A stretch of 36,337 bases of DNA. Origin: an uncultured bacterium (GTDB taxonomy: Bacteria; Bacteroidota; Bacteroidia; Bacteroidales; Bacteroidaceae). Both the position numbers and the translations under genes were made by a program. Position 1 is the first letter of the stretch. Every line of letters starts with the position of its first letter. This document shows, one piece after another, positions 23,132 through 31,959 of this stretch. The notes beneath the pieces were generated by a model, which was not told the origin of the DNA, did not search any database, and saw only the letters and a program-made list of their open reading frames with translations. The stretch covers positions 1 through 36,337 of the forward strand of contig CAMHUC010000035.1 of NCBI GenBank assembly GCA_946188155.1, written 5' to 3'.

Positions 23132-23139
23132 CACCCGAT

Positions 23140-23802
23140 ATGCCGATACATATACCTATTAATATACTGGATTTCATCTTCAAGGGGATGATGATCGGGG
23201 TGATTGCCTCGGCGCCGATGGGGCCGGTGGGCATACTCTGCGTTCAGCGGACGCTGAACAAGGGTCGCTGGTATGGCATGGCTACGGGCATCGGAGCATC
23301 GGTGAGCGACATTATCTATGCCGGCTTCGCTGGCTTCGGCATGTCGTTCGTCATGGACTTCATCACCAACGACCAGAACCGTTTCTACCTCCAGCTCGTG
23401 GGTAGCGTGATGCTGCTCTGCTTCGGACTCTATACCTACCGCTCCGACCCTACGAAGAAGATGCACCAGTCGGGTGTGGAGAAGGGGTCGCTATGGTACA
23501 ACTCGTGGACGGCCTTCCTGGTGACGTTCTCCAACCCGCTGATTATCTTCCTCTTCCTGGCCATGTATGCCCAGTTCGCCTTCGTGCTGCCCAACCATCC
23601 GTTCGAGATGGTGGTGGGCTTTGCCAGCATCGTGGGTGGAGCCCTGCTCTGGTGGTGGGGGCTGACGTGGCTGGTGGACAAGATCCGCACCAAGTTCGAC
23701 ACTAATGGCATCAAGATTATCAATCAGGTGATTGGTGTGGCGGTGATTATCGGGAGCATTATCATGCTGCTGGGTACGACGACGAACCTGCTGAGATTTT
23801 AG
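23140..23802 (+). CDS. LysE-family translocator
   Basis: A 220-residue inner-membrane protein with about six hydrophobic segments. The first contains FKGMMIGVIASAPMGPVGIL, the LysE/RhtB signature region (proline-glycine pair in helix 1) followed by CVQRTLNKGR. It probably exports an amino acid or derivative; the substrate is unknown. The start at 23140 is chosen because the predicted transcript begins there and upstream codons lie in the repeat and promoter. A later ATG pair at 23188 would remove the N-terminal 16 residues but keep helix 1. The downstream gene DUF4924 is 113 nt away. Confidence 0.85.
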   Translation: MPIHIPINILDFIFKGMMIGVIASAPMGPVGILCVQRTLNKGRWYGMATGIGASVSDIIYAGFAGFGMSFVMDFITNDQNRFYLQLVGSVMLLCFGLYTYRSDPTKKMHQSGVEKGSLWYNSWTAFLVTFSNPLIIFLFLAMYAQFAFVLPNHPFEMVVGFASIVGGALLWWWGLTWLVDKIRTKFDTNGIKIINQVIGVAVIIGSIIMLLGTTTNLLRF

Positions 23803-23878
23803 GCATCGGACTAACTCGGACTATTGCGGACTTTCAGGCATCGGACTGGCACGCAGGTAAATAGTCAAATATCAGAAT

Positions 23879-23907
23879 AGTAAATAGTAAATTCGTAAAT
23901 CGTAAAT
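23879..23907 (+). repeat. AGTAAAT/CGTAAAT heptamer array
   Basis: Two AGTAAAT and two CGTAAAT units (one extra T) end 8 nt before the GTG start at 23916. Further upstream GGCATCGGACT occurs twice (near 23806 and 23837). Confidence 0.75.
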
Positions 23908-23915
23908 AAGAAAAG

Positions 23916-24461
23916 GTGTTTATTGCACAGGAGTTAAGGAAGAAGAATATCGCGGAGTATCTGCTCTACATGTGGCAGATAGAGGACACGATACGGGCGT
24001 TCGACTGCTCGCTGACTCGGATAAAGCGTGAGTATGTGGAGCGTTTTGACTATACGGAAGAGCAGAGGGAAGAAGAGGTGGACTGGTTCGGCAACCTGAT
24101 CAGGATGATGAACCAAGAAGGCTGCCGTGAGCGCGGACACCTGCAGATTAATAAGGTGACGCTGCAGACGCTCGGCGAGCTGCACCAGCAGCTGCTGGCC
24201 TCGCCGAAGTTCCCCTTCTACAATGCGGAGTACTACAAGGTGCTGCCCTTCATCGTGGAGCTGCGCAACCGTGGCGCCAACAAGGATGAGGACGAGATAG
24301 AGACCTGTCTGAACTCGCTCTACGGGGTGATGATGCTGCGCCTGCAGAAGAAGGAGATATCGCCCGACACGCAGCATGCCGTGAAGGAAATCTCGACGCT
24401 GATAGGCATGCTGAGCGACTACTATAAGAAGGACAGAGAAGAAGGACTGAAGTTTGAATAA
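23916..24461 (+). CDS. DUF4924 family protein
   Basis: A 181-residue cytosolic, mostly helical protein of a Bacteroidales-specific family with no known function. The start MFIAQELRKKNIAEYLLYMW is characteristic and uses GTG. It is charged with no signal peptide or membrane segment. It is followed after 4 nt by rfbD, so the two are very likely cotranscribed; this order with prfC next is, as I recall, conserved in Prevotella and Bacteroides. Confidence 0.85.
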   Translation: MFIAQELRKKNIAEYLLYMWQIEDTIRAFDCSLTRIKREYVERFDYTEEQREEEVDWFGNLIRMMNQEGCRERGHLQINKVTLQTLGELHQQLLASPKFPFYNAEYYKVLPFIVELRNRGANKDEDEIETCLNSLYGVMMLRLQKKEISPDTQHAVKEISTLIGMLSDYYKKDREEGLKFE

Positions 24462-24465
24462 GCCA

Positions 24466-25320
24466 ATGAGAATACTGATTACAGGCTGTAACGGCCAACT
24501 GGGAAACGAGATGCAACTGCTGGAGAAGGAGAATCCCCAGCATACCTATTTTAATACGGACGTGGCAGAGCTGGACATCACCGACCAGCAGGCCATCGAG
24601 GCGTTTGTGAATGACAACGAGATCGACGGCATCGTCAACTGCGCTGCCTATACCGCCGTAGACAAGGCCGAGGCCAACGAGGAGCTGTGCCAGCGGCTGA
24701 ACGCCGAGGCCCCCGCCTATCTGGCCCACGCCATCGGAGAGCGCGGCGGCTGGATGATACAAATCTCCACCGACTACGTGTTCGACGGCACGAAGCACAC
24801 GCCTTATACTGAGGACGACGACACCTGCCCCAACAGCGTCTATGGGCGCACGAAGCTGGTGGGAGAGCTGAATGTGCAGAAACTCTGCGAGCGCTCGATG
24901 ATTATCCGCACGGCGTGGCTCTACTCCACCTTCGGCAACAATTTCGTCAAGACGATGATACGCCTGGGACGGGAGAAAACGGAGCTGGGCGTCATCTTCG
25001 ACCAGATAGGCACGCCGACCTACGCCCGCGACCTGGCCGTGGCCATCATGACAGCTGTCAACGAGGGCATCGTGCCAGGTGTCTACCATTTCTCGAATGA
25101 GGGGGTCATCTCCTGGTACGACTTCACCAAGGCCATCCACCGCATCGCCGGCATCACCACCTGCCATGTGCGCCCCCTGCACACCTCGGAATATCCCACC
25201 CCCGCCAACCGCCCCCACTACTCGGTGCTCGACAAGACGCGCATCAAGCAGGTTTACGGCATCGAGATTCCCTACTGGGAGGAGTCGCTGGAAGAATGCG
25301 TGGGAAAATTGAAGGATTAA
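24466..25320 (+). CDS. rfbD: dTDP-4-dehydrorhamnose reductase
   Basis: A 284-residue NADPH-dependent short-chain reductase making dTDP-L-rhamnose for surface polysaccharides. The nucleotide-binding motif is ILITGCNGQLGNEM. The catalytic Tyr and Lys are in VYGRTKLVGE, and STDYVFDGT is the family Ser/Thr motif. The ATG at 24466 is preferred over an upstream TTG that overlaps DUF4924. Its pathway partner rfbA lies 9 kb away on the other strand, and rfbB and rfbC are outside the window. Confidence 0.95.
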   Translation: MRILITGCNGQLGNEMQLLEKENPQHTYFNTDVAELDITDQQAIEAFVNDNEIDGIVNCAAYTAVDKAEANEELCQRLNAEAPAYLAHAIGERGGWMIQISTDYVFDGTKHTPYTEDDDTCPNSVYGRTKLVGELNVQKLCERSMIIRTAWLYSTFGNNFVKTMIRLGREKTELGVIFDQIGTPTYARDLAVAIMTAVNEGIVPGVYHFSNEGVISWYDFTKAIHRIAGITTCHVRPLHTSEYPTPANRPHYSVLDKTRIKQVYGIEIPYWEESLEECVGKLKD

Positions 25321-25343
25321 AAAATTGAAGAATTGAAAGATTG
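25308..25343 (+). repeat. ATTGAA-type quasi-tandem array
   Basis: Imperfect ATTGAAG / ATTGAAAG units span the rfbD stop and end at the prfC ATG (25344). Looser than the other arrays. Confidence 0.5.
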
Positions 25344-26933
25344 ATGAATCAAGAGATAGACAGAAGAAGAACGTTTGCGATCATTTCGCACCCGGATGCA
25401 GGAAAGACCACGCTGACGGAGAAGTTCCTGCTCTTCGGCGGACAGATACAGGTGGCAGGAGCCGTCAAGAACAACAAGATCAAGAAGACTGCCACCTCAG
25501 ACTGGATGGACATCGAGAAGCAGCGTGGTATCTCGGTATCGACCTCGGTGATGGAGTTCGACTATACGCCGGAGGGTAAGGATATAGAATATAAGGTGAA
25601 CATCCTCGATACCCCTGGCCACCAGGATTTCGCCGAGGACACATTCCGCACGCTGACGGCCGTCGACTCGGCCATCATCGTGGTGGATGGTGCCAAGGGC
25701 GTGGAGACGCAGACCCGCAAGCTGATGACCGTCTGTCGAATGCGCAAGACGCCCGTCATCATCTTCATCAACAAGATGGACCGTGAGGGCCGCGACCCCT
25801 TCGACCTGCTCGACGAGCTGGAACAGGAACTGGAAATCAAGGTGCGCCCCCTGTCATGGCCTATCAATCAGGGAGCCAAGTTCAAGGGCGTGTATAATAT
25901 CTACGAGCAGAAACTCGACCTCTTCACCCCCGACAAGCAGCGCGTCACCGAGAAGGTAAGTGTAGAACTCGGCTCCGTCGAGTTAGACGAGCGCGTTGGT
26001 GAGCAGGATGCCGCCAAGCTCCGCGAGGACCTCGAACTGGTGGAGGGCGTCTACCCTGAGTTCGACGTCGAGACCTATCGATCGGCCGAGGTGGCCCCGG
26101 TGTTCTTCGGCTCGGCACTCAATAACTTCGGCGTTCAGGAGCTGTTGAACTGCTTCGTGGAGATAGCCCCTTCGCCGCGCCCCGTGAAGGCCGAGGAACG
26201 CGAGGTGGAGCCGGAGGAGAAGAAGTTCACGGGCTTCATCTTCAAGATCACGGCCAATATCGATCCCAACCACCGCTCCTGTATCGCCTTCTGTAAGGTA
26301 TGCTCAGGTCAGTTCCGCCGTAATGTGCCCTATCTGCATGTGCGGCAGGGAAAGACGATGCGCTTCACCTCGCCCACGCAGTTCATGGCACAGCGCAAGT
26401 CGACCATCGACGAGGCGTGGCCCGGCGACATCGTGGGACTGCCTGACACGGGAGGTATCTTCAAGATTGGCGACACGCTCACTGAGGGCGAGCAGCTCCA
26501 CTTCCGTGGACTGCCCTCGTTCTCGCCGGAGCTGTTCAAGTATATCGAGAACGACGACCCCATGAAGGCCAAGCAGCTGCAGAAGGGTATCGACCAGCTG
26601 ATGGACGAGGGCGTGGCGCAATTGTTCGTCAACCAGTTCAACAACCGCAAGATTATCGGCACCGTGGGCCAGTTGCAGTTCGAGGTCATCCAGTACCGAC
26701 TGGAGAACGAGTACAACGCCAAGTGCCGTTGGGAGCCGGTGCATCTCTACAAGGCCTGCTGGATAGAGAGCGACGACGAGCAGGAACTGGACAACTTCAA
26801 GAAGCGCAAGTATCAGTATATGGCGAAGGACAAGGAGGGGCGCGACGTGTTCCTCGCTGACTCAGGCTACGTGCTGTCGATGGCGCAGGAGGACTTCAAG
26901 CACATCAAGTTCCATTTTACGAGTGAGTTCTAA
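25344..26933 (+). CDS. prfC: peptide chain release factor 3
   Basis: A 529-residue translational GTPase that recycles RF1/RF2 from the ribosome. G1 is [13 protein letters not shown], the switch II motif is DTPGHQDF, and G4 is [10 protein letters not shown]. The domain order GTPase, beta-barrel II, RF3 C-terminal domain is complete (end [17 protein letters not shown]). Start ATG at 25344; an adjacent TTG at 25341 is ignored. It follows rfbD by 23 nt, without an own TAnnTTTG promoter. Confidence 0.96.
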   Translation: MNQEIDRRRTFAIISHPDAGKTTLTEKFLLFGGQIQVAGAVKNNKIKKTATSDWMDIEKQRGISVSTSVMEFDYTPEGKDIEYKVNILDTPGHQDFAEDTFRTLTAVDSAIIVVDGAKGVETQTRKLMTVCRMRKTPVIIFINKMDREGRDPFDLLDELEQELEIKVRPLSWPINQGAKFKGVYNIYEQKLDLFTPDKQRVTEKVSVELGSVELDERVGEQDAAKLREDLELVEGVYPEFDVETYRSAEVAPVFFGSALNNFGVQELLNCFVEIAPSPRPVKAEEREVEPEEKKFTGFIFKITANIDPNHRSCIAFCKVCSGQFRRNVPYLHVRQGKTMRFTSPTQFMAQRKSTIDEAWPGDIVGLPDTGGIFKIGDTLTEGEQLHFRGLPSFSPELFKYIENDDPMKAKQLQKGIDQLMDEGVAQLFVNQFNNRKIIGTVGQLQFEVIQYRLENEYNAKCRWEPVHLYKACWIESDDEQELDNFKKRKYQYMAKDKEGRDVFLADSGYVLSMAQEDFKHIKFHFTSEF

Positions 26934-26964
26934 GAGACTAAAGATTAATGATCAAAACATAGAG

Positions 26965-27678
26965 ATGATGAAAAAGATTATGATGATTGCCGCCATGATG
27001 GCGGCTACAATGACAGCCAGTGCCCAGTTTGAGCCCGGCACATTCTCGCTCCAGCCGAAACTGGGTGGTACGGGAGCCATGTTGAGTAATATGCCCGCCC
27101 TCAATACTCGCGGTGTGGCTGGAGTTAACCTGAATTCAGACAAGACGGCCACGGGTGGCTTCATCATCGGCGGCGAGGCTGAATACCAGTTTAGTAAAGC
27201 CTTCAGCATTGCTGCCGGTGTGAACTACGCACAGCAGGGTAGCGGATGGAAGGACAAATCGTTCTCATACAATGGTTACGCTGAGTACTCGGGTAGTAGT
27301 GTCGTAGCCGATCTGAAGGATGCCAAGATAGAGCTGGGCTATGTCAATGTACCGATTGTGGTCAATGCCTATCTCTTCAGGGGGTTTGCCCTCAAGGCAG
27401 GTGTGCAGTTCGGATTTCTTACCAGTGCTGACATGAAGTTCACCATCAAGGCCGAACAGGGTGACATCTCCCAGTCGATCAATTACGATCAGAGCATCAA
27501 GGATAGTTTCGAAAAGATGGACATCGCCATTCCTGTGGGTGTGAGCTACCAGTTCCCGGTGCCCATCGTCATCGATGCCCGTTACAACATTGGTCTGAAG
27601 AACATCAACAAGACGGATGGCGTGAGCCTTAAGAACCAGGTGTTCCAGATTACCGTTGGCTATAAGTTTGCTCTCTAA
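26965..27678 (+). CDS. outer-membrane beta-barrel protein (porin family)
   Basis: A 237-residue small barrel. The signal peptide MMKKIMMIAAMMAATMTASA ends at AQF. The mature part has alternating beta-strands and ends in an outer-membrane-type strand (VFQITVGYKFAL, terminal hydrophobic residue). It matches the outer-membrane beta-barrel (PF13568-like) class of Bacteroidetes. No ligand can be inferred. The next gene starts at the base after its stop, so it is cotranscribed with the threonylcarbamoyl-AMP synthase. Confidence 0.85.
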   Translation: MMKKIMMIAAMMAATMTASAQFEPGTFSLQPKLGGTGAMLSNMPALNTRGVAGVNLNSDKTATGGFIIGGEAEYQFSKAFSIAAGVNYAQQGSGWKDKSFSYNGYAEYSGSSVVADLKDAKIELGYVNVPIVVNAYLFRGFALKAGVQFGFLTSADMKFTIKAEQGDISQSINYDQSIKDSFEKMDIAIPVGVSYQFPVPIVIDARYNIGLKNINKTDGVSLKNQVFQITVGYKFAL

Positions 27679-28260
27679 ATGACACGTGAACAAGATATCA
27701 AGAATGCCGTTGAGACGATGCGGCGGGGTGGGGTGATACTCTACCCGACGGACACCGTGTGGGGCATCGGCTGCGATGCCACTAATGCTGAGGCCGTGAA
27801 GCGCGTCTACGAAATCAAGCAGCGCGACGACTCTAAGGCGCTCATCTGTCTGGTGGACTCGGATGCGAGGATGCAGCGCTACTTCCGTCAGGTGCCCGAC
27901 GTGGCGTGGCAGCTCATCGACAGCCTGAAGGATGCCGACTCCAAGCCTACGACGCTGATACTCGACGGGGCCGTGAACCTGGCCGAGAACCTGATTGCCG
28001 AGGACGGAAGCGTTGGCATGCGCATCACCAACGAACCCTTCTCCAAGGAACTCTGCTTCCGATTCCAGAAGGCTATCGTCTCTACCTCCGCCAACATCAG
28101 TGGCGAGCCTGCCGCGCAGAACTTCTGCGACATCGATCAGCGCATTCTGGATGCCGTCGACTACGTCTGCTGGAGCCGTCGCCAGGAGCATAAGCCCCAT
28201 ACGCCATCGGCCATCATCAAGCTGAAGGAGAACGGAGAGGTGACGATTATCAGAAAGTGA
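27679..28260 (+). CDS. L-threonylcarbamoyladenylate synthase (Sua5/YciO/YrdC family)
   Basis: A 193-residue cytosolic enzyme making threonylcarbamoyl-AMP from threonine, bicarbonate and ATP for the t6A37 tRNA modification. Key segments are ILYPTDTVWGIGCDA, KALICLVDS and STSANISGEPA. It is the short form without the Sua5 C-terminal domain. Start directly abuts the upstream stop. Its last codons merge into a GTGAAGA heptamer array whose first unit contains the TGA stop. Confidence 0.92.
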   Translation: MTREQDIKNAVETMRRGGVILYPTDTVWGIGCDATNAEAVKRVYEIKQRDDSKALICLVDSDARMQRYFRQVPDVAWQLIDSLKDADSKPTTLILDGAVNLAENLIAEDGSVGMRITNEPFSKELCFRFQKAIVSTSANISGEPAAQNFCDIDQRILDAVDYVCWSRRQEHKPHTPSAIIKLKENGEVTIIRK

Positions 28261-28304
28261 AGAGTGAAAAGTGAAGAGTGAAGAGTGAAGAATTTGCTAC
28301 CGCT
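28257..28304 (+). repeat. GTGAAGA heptamer array with ATTTGCTACCGC tail
   Basis: Five units (one GTGAAAA) at 28257-28291, then ATTTGCTACCGC. The first unit overlaps the upstream stop codon; the ClC ATG is 8 nt after the tail. Confidence 0.85.
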
Positions 28305-28311
28305 ATGAATT

Positions 28312-30117
28312 ATGGGCAGTGAAGCCGTGACAGACAGAAAGTCGACGTTGCTCGAGCGCCTGCACGAATGGCGGGTGGAGCACGTCAGTGAGAGGATGTT
28401 CATGATTATCCTCGCCCTCATTGTGGGCTTCTTCGCCGCCGTAGCTGCCTATTCGCTGCACTGGATTATCAACCAGATCGTGATGCTGCTCACCAGCGGC
28501 TTTGAACGGTCGAGGGCTAACTGGCTCTATCTGGTCTATCCTGTGGTGGGTATCTACCTGACGTCGCTCTTCGTGCGCTATATCGTCAAGGACAATATCT
28601 CGCATGGCATCACCCGCATACTCTACGCCATCTCGTCGAACAAGTCGCGCCTGAAGTCGCACAACTGCTGGTCGTCGGTCATTGCCTCGGCCATCACCAT
28701 CGGCTTCGGAGGCTCCGTGGGAGCTGAGGCCCCCATTGTGCTGACGGGCTCGGCCATCGGCTCCAACCTCGGACAGGTGTTCCATCTTGACCGTAAGATG
28801 CTGATGACGCTGGTGGGCTGCGGTGCGGCAGGCGCCATCGCCGGCATCTTCAAGGCTCCCATCGCAGGACTGGTATTTACATTGGAGGTGCTGCTGATAG
28901 ACATGACGATGTCGTCGCTGCTGCCTATCCTCGTGTCGTGTGTGACGGCCACCTGCTTTACCTATATCTTCAGTGGCGATGCCGCGCTGTTCTCCTTCCA
29001 CCTCGACAGCGGGTGGTCGGTGGAGCGCACACCGGCATGTGTGCTGCTGGGCATCACGTGCGGACTGGTGTCGCTCTATTTCATCCGTATGATGAGCTTC
29101 TGTGAGGGCATCTTTGCCCGTTACACGCGTCCACATGTCAAGCTGGCCATCGGAGGCAGCATACTCAGTCTGCTCATCTTCCTGTTCCCTGCCCTCTATG
29201 GCGAGGGCTATATCAGCATCAACATGCTGCTGAACGGACGGACGGAGGCTGACTGGAACCAGATACTGAACAACTCGCTCTTCTCAGGCCAGGGCAACCT
29301 GCTGCTGGGCTATATTGCCCTGGTGATACTGACCAAGGTCATCGCCACCTCGGCCACCAATGGCGGCGGAGGTTGCGGCGGTACGTTCGCGCCGAGCCTC
29401 TTCGTGGGCTGCTTCACGGGCTTCCTGTTCTCCCGGCTGTGGAACATCCACGAGATAGGGGTCTACGTGCCCGAGAAGAACTTCGCCCTGATGGGCATGG
29501 CGGGCGTCATGTCGGGCGTGATGCATGCCCCGCTGACAGGCATGTTCCTCATCGCTGAGCTGACGGGCGGTTACAGCCTGCTGATGCCATTGATGATTGT
29601 GTCGGTGGCCTCCTACCTGACCATCATCATCTTCGAGCCCCACAGCATCTACGGTGCGCGGCTGGCCAAGCAGGGCAAGTTGCTCACCCACCATACCGAC
29701 CATGCCGTTCTGACGCTGATGAACCTCGACTCGGTGATAGAGCGCGACTATCTCGGTGTGACACCAGACATGGAGCTTGGGCAGATAGTGCATAAGATCA
29801 GCCGTAGCCATTCGTCGGTGCTGCCAGTGCTGAATGGCGAGGGCGTGCTGTTGGGTGAGGTGGAGATTATGAATATACGCAATGTGGTGTTCCGCACGGA
29901 GTTGTATCACCATTTCAAAGCCTCGCAGCTGATGGTGGAACCCAAGGCCACGCTCCAGGAATCGACACCGATGGCCGACGTGATGCGCACCTTCGACGAC
30001 ACGCGTGCCGACTGGCTGCCGGTGCTCGACGGAGAGCAACATCTGCAGGGATATATTTCGCGCCAGCGCATCTATACGGTGTACCGCAAGATGGTGGCCG
30101 ACATGAGTGAGGACTAG
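28312..30117 (+). CDS. ClC-type chloride channel/antiporter with CBS domains
   Basis: A 601-residue membrane protein with about 10-12 hydrophobic helices, then two CBS domains (from about residue 460). GGSVGAEAP takes the place of the canonical GREGP filter motif but keeps the Glu expected for gating. GGTFAPSLFVG is the third filter motif. The usual first motif GSGIP is not recognisable (region DNISHGITRIL). This divergence seems to be a Bacteroidales subfamily trait, so chloride specificity is likely but not certain. The neighbours Sua5, fmt and rpe run in the same direction. Confidence 0.9.
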   Translation: MGSEAVTDRKSTLLERLHEWRVEHVSERMFMIILALIVGFFAAVAAYSLHWIINQIVMLLTSGFERSRANWLYLVYPVVGIYLTSLFVRYIVKDNISHGITRILYAISSNKSRLKSHNCWSSVIASAITIGFGGSVGAEAPIVLTGSAIGSNLGQVFHLDRKMLMTLVGCGAAGAIAGIFKAPIAGLVFTLEVLLIDMTMSSLLPILVSCVTATCFTYIFSGDAALFSFHLDSGWSVERTPACVLLGITCGLVSLYFIRMMSFCEGIFARYTRPHVKLAIGGSILSLLIFLFPALYGEGYISINMLLNGRTEADWNQILNNSLFSGQGNLLLGYIALVILTKVIATSATNGGGGCGGTFAPSLFVGCFTGFLFSRLWNIHEIGVYVPEKNFALMGMAGVMSGVMHAPLTGMFLIAELTGGYSLLMPLMIVSVASYLTIIIFEPHSIYGARLAKQGKLLTHHTDHAVLTLMNLDSVIERDYLGVTPDMELGQIVHKISRSHSSVLPVLNGEGVLLGEVEIMNIRNVVFRTELYHHFKASQLMVEPKATLQESTPMADVMRTFDDTRADWLPVLDGEQHLQGYISRQRIYTVYRKMVADMSED

Positions 30118-30138
30118 TTTACGGTTTACAGTTTACAG
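30118..30138 (+). repeat. TTTACRG heptamer array before fmt
   Basis: TTTACGG, TTTACAG, TTTACAG directly after the ClC stop and 3 nt before the fmt ATG. Confidence 0.8.
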
Positions 30139-30141
30139 ATT

Positions 30142-31122
30142 ATGGAGAAGAAAGATTTACGCATCGTATTCATGGGAACGCCTGAGTTCGCTGTGGCGAC
30201 ACTGAAGGCTCTGGTGGATAATGAATATAACGTTGTGGCCGTGGTGACACAGCCCGACAAGCCTGTGGGCAGGCATCAGAATGAGTTACAGCCCTCGGAA
30301 GTGAAGAAATTCGCCTTGGAGCACCACTTGCCTGTGCTGCAGCCTGTGAAGATGAAGGATCCTGCCTTCGTAGAGCAGCTGCGCAGCTATCAGGTCAACC
30401 TACAGGTGGTGGTGGCTTTCCGTATGCTGCCGGAGGTGGTATGGTCGATGCCGACATACGGCACCTTCAATGTGCATGCGGCACTTCTGCCGCAGTATCG
30501 CGGTGCTGCTCCCATCAACTGGGCCATCATCAACGGTGAGACGCGAACAGGCGTCACCACCTTCTTCCTGGATCACAACATCGACACGGGGCGTATCATC
30601 CTTCAGAAACCTTTCGACATTCCCGACACTGCCGATGTGGAATACGTCTATGACGGGCTGATGCGGCTCGGGGCGGAAATCTGTCTGGAAACCATCCAGC
30701 AGGTGCTGGCATCGGATGGTCGCCCACAGTCGGTATCACAGGATGAGCTCTCGGCCGACGACATGGTGCTCCATCCTGCTCCTAAGATTTTCAAAGAGAC
30801 TTGCGAGATCAACTGGAATCAGCCCGCCCGCGACATCTATAACTTTGTCAGGGGACTCAGTCCGGTGCCCGCAGCATGGACAACCCTCGTTGATGCCAAC
30901 GGCAAGGCGACAACGCTGAAGATCTATCAGACGGCCCTGACCGACAGGCACTCCGGGGCAGCGCCAGGTACTATCATCGTCGACGGGCGTGCGCTCTACA
31001 TTGCTGCCCTCGATGGCAGGCTGCTTCAGATCCTGCAGCTTCAGCTGGCAGGCAAGAAGCGCATGGATGCCCGGGATTTCCTCAACGGCAATAAAAATTT
31101 TGAAGCTTACATAATAAAATAG
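30142..31122 (+). CDS. fmt: methionyl-tRNA formyltransferase
   Basis: A 326-residue enzyme that formylates initiator Met-tRNA with 10-formyl-THF. N-terminal formyltransferase domain: MGTPEFAVATLKAL, the catalytic region FNVHAALLPQYRGAAPINWA (His in place) and the Asp in LDHNIDTG. The C-terminal OB-like domain follows LSPVPAAW. Length is standard. It sits 24 nt after the ClC gene with only the heptamer array between. Confidence 0.96.
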   Translation: MEKKDLRIVFMGTPEFAVATLKALVDNEYNVVAVVTQPDKPVGRHQNELQPSEVKKFALEHHLPVLQPVKMKDPAFVEQLRSYQVNLQVVVAFRMLPEVVWSMPTYGTFNVHAALLPQYRGAAPINWAIINGETRTGVTTFFLDHNIDTGRIILQKPFDIPDTADVEYVYDGLMRLGAEICLETIQQVLASDGRPQSVSQDELSADDMVLHPAPKIFKETCEINWNQPARDIYNFVRGLSPVPAAWTTLVDANGKATTLKIYQTALTDRHSGAAPGTIIVDGRALYIAALDGRLLQILQLQLAGKKRMDARDFLNGNKNFEAYIIK

Positions 31123-31169
31123 GATGTAGGTGCGTTTCTATGGTATATTAACAAATAATTATTCCGCCT

Positions 31170-31310
31170 ATGACGCATTTTACTCCTGAAGACGTGTTGT
31201 CAAACATTACTGAAAAATTCCAGCCCAAGGCCCTGACCCTTGAAACTATCCGCCAGTTTGCCTATGCCTATACTGGCGCGTCGTCAACTACCTCGCTGGT
31301 TCTGAACTGA
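31170..31310 (+). CDS. small uncharacterised protein, 46 residues
   Basis: ATG at 31170, stop at 31308, one base before the rpe ATG. The sequence begins MTHFTPEDVLSNITEKFQPK and ends in SSTTSLVLN. It has a sensible amphipathic composition, no signal peptide and no membrane segment. The tight spacing (1 nt) to rpe and codon use like the neighbours support translation. I do not know a function; conservation between fmt and rpe in related genomes would settle it. Confidence 0.7.
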   Translation: MTHFTPEDVLSNITEKFQPKALTLETIRQFAYAYTGASSTTSLVLN

Positions 31311-31311
31311 T

Positions 31312-31959
31312 ATGACGAAAGTTTCTCCTTCATTGCTCGCTGCCGACTTTCTGCATCTCGACCGCGACATCGACATGATTAACCGCAGTGAGGCCGACTG
31401 GCTCCACTGTGACGTGATGGACGGCTCGTTCGTGCCCAACATCTCCTTCGGCTTCCCCGTGCTCGAGGCGGTTGCCAAGGCCTGTAACAAACCCCTCGAC
31501 GTGCATTACATGATAGACAGTCCGGAACGCTACATCCGTCAGACCGCCAAGCTTGGTGCGATGATGATGAACGTTCACTACGAAGCTTGTGTACATCTGC
31601 ACCGCACCGTGCAGGAGATTCACGATGCCGGCATGAAGGCTGCCGTGACCCTCAATCCCTCCACGCCCGTCAGTATGCTGGAGGATATTTTGGGCGACAT
31701 CGACATGGTGCTGCTGATGAGTGTCAATCCAGGCTTCGGAGGCCAGAAGTTCATCGAGAACACCATTGCCAAGACCCAGCGCCTGCGCCGTATGATCGCA
31801 GAGAGGGGGCTGCAGACGCTTATTGAGGTGGATGGCGGCGTGCAGGGCCAGACGGCACCACGGCTTGTTGCTGCCGGTGTCGACGTGCTCGTCAGCGGCA
31901 GCTATGTGTTCGGTGCTCCAGACCCGCTGAAGGTCATCAGCGAGCTTCGCTCACTCTAA
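31312..31959 (+). CDS. rpe: ribulose-phosphate 3-epimerase
   Basis: A 215-residue TIM-barrel enzyme interconverting ribulose-5-P and xylulose-5-P in the pentose phosphate pathway. SPSLLAADF, the metal ligands in HCDVMDGSFVPN and DVHYMI, VNPGFGGQKF, and EVDGGVQ with the second catalytic Asp are all present. Its 3' end overlaps the sigma factor gene on the other strand by 9 nt. Confidence 0.96.
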   Translation: MTKVSPSLLAADFLHLDRDIDMINRSEADWLHCDVMDGSFVPNISFGFPVLEAVAKACNKPLDVHYMIDSPERYIRQTAKLGAMMMNVHYEACVHLHRTVQEIHDAGMKAAVTLNPSTPVSMLEDILGDIDMVLLMSVNPGFGGQKFIENTIAKTQRLRRMIAERGLQTLIEVDGGVQGQTAPRLVAAGVDVLVSGSYVFGAPDPLKVISELRSL

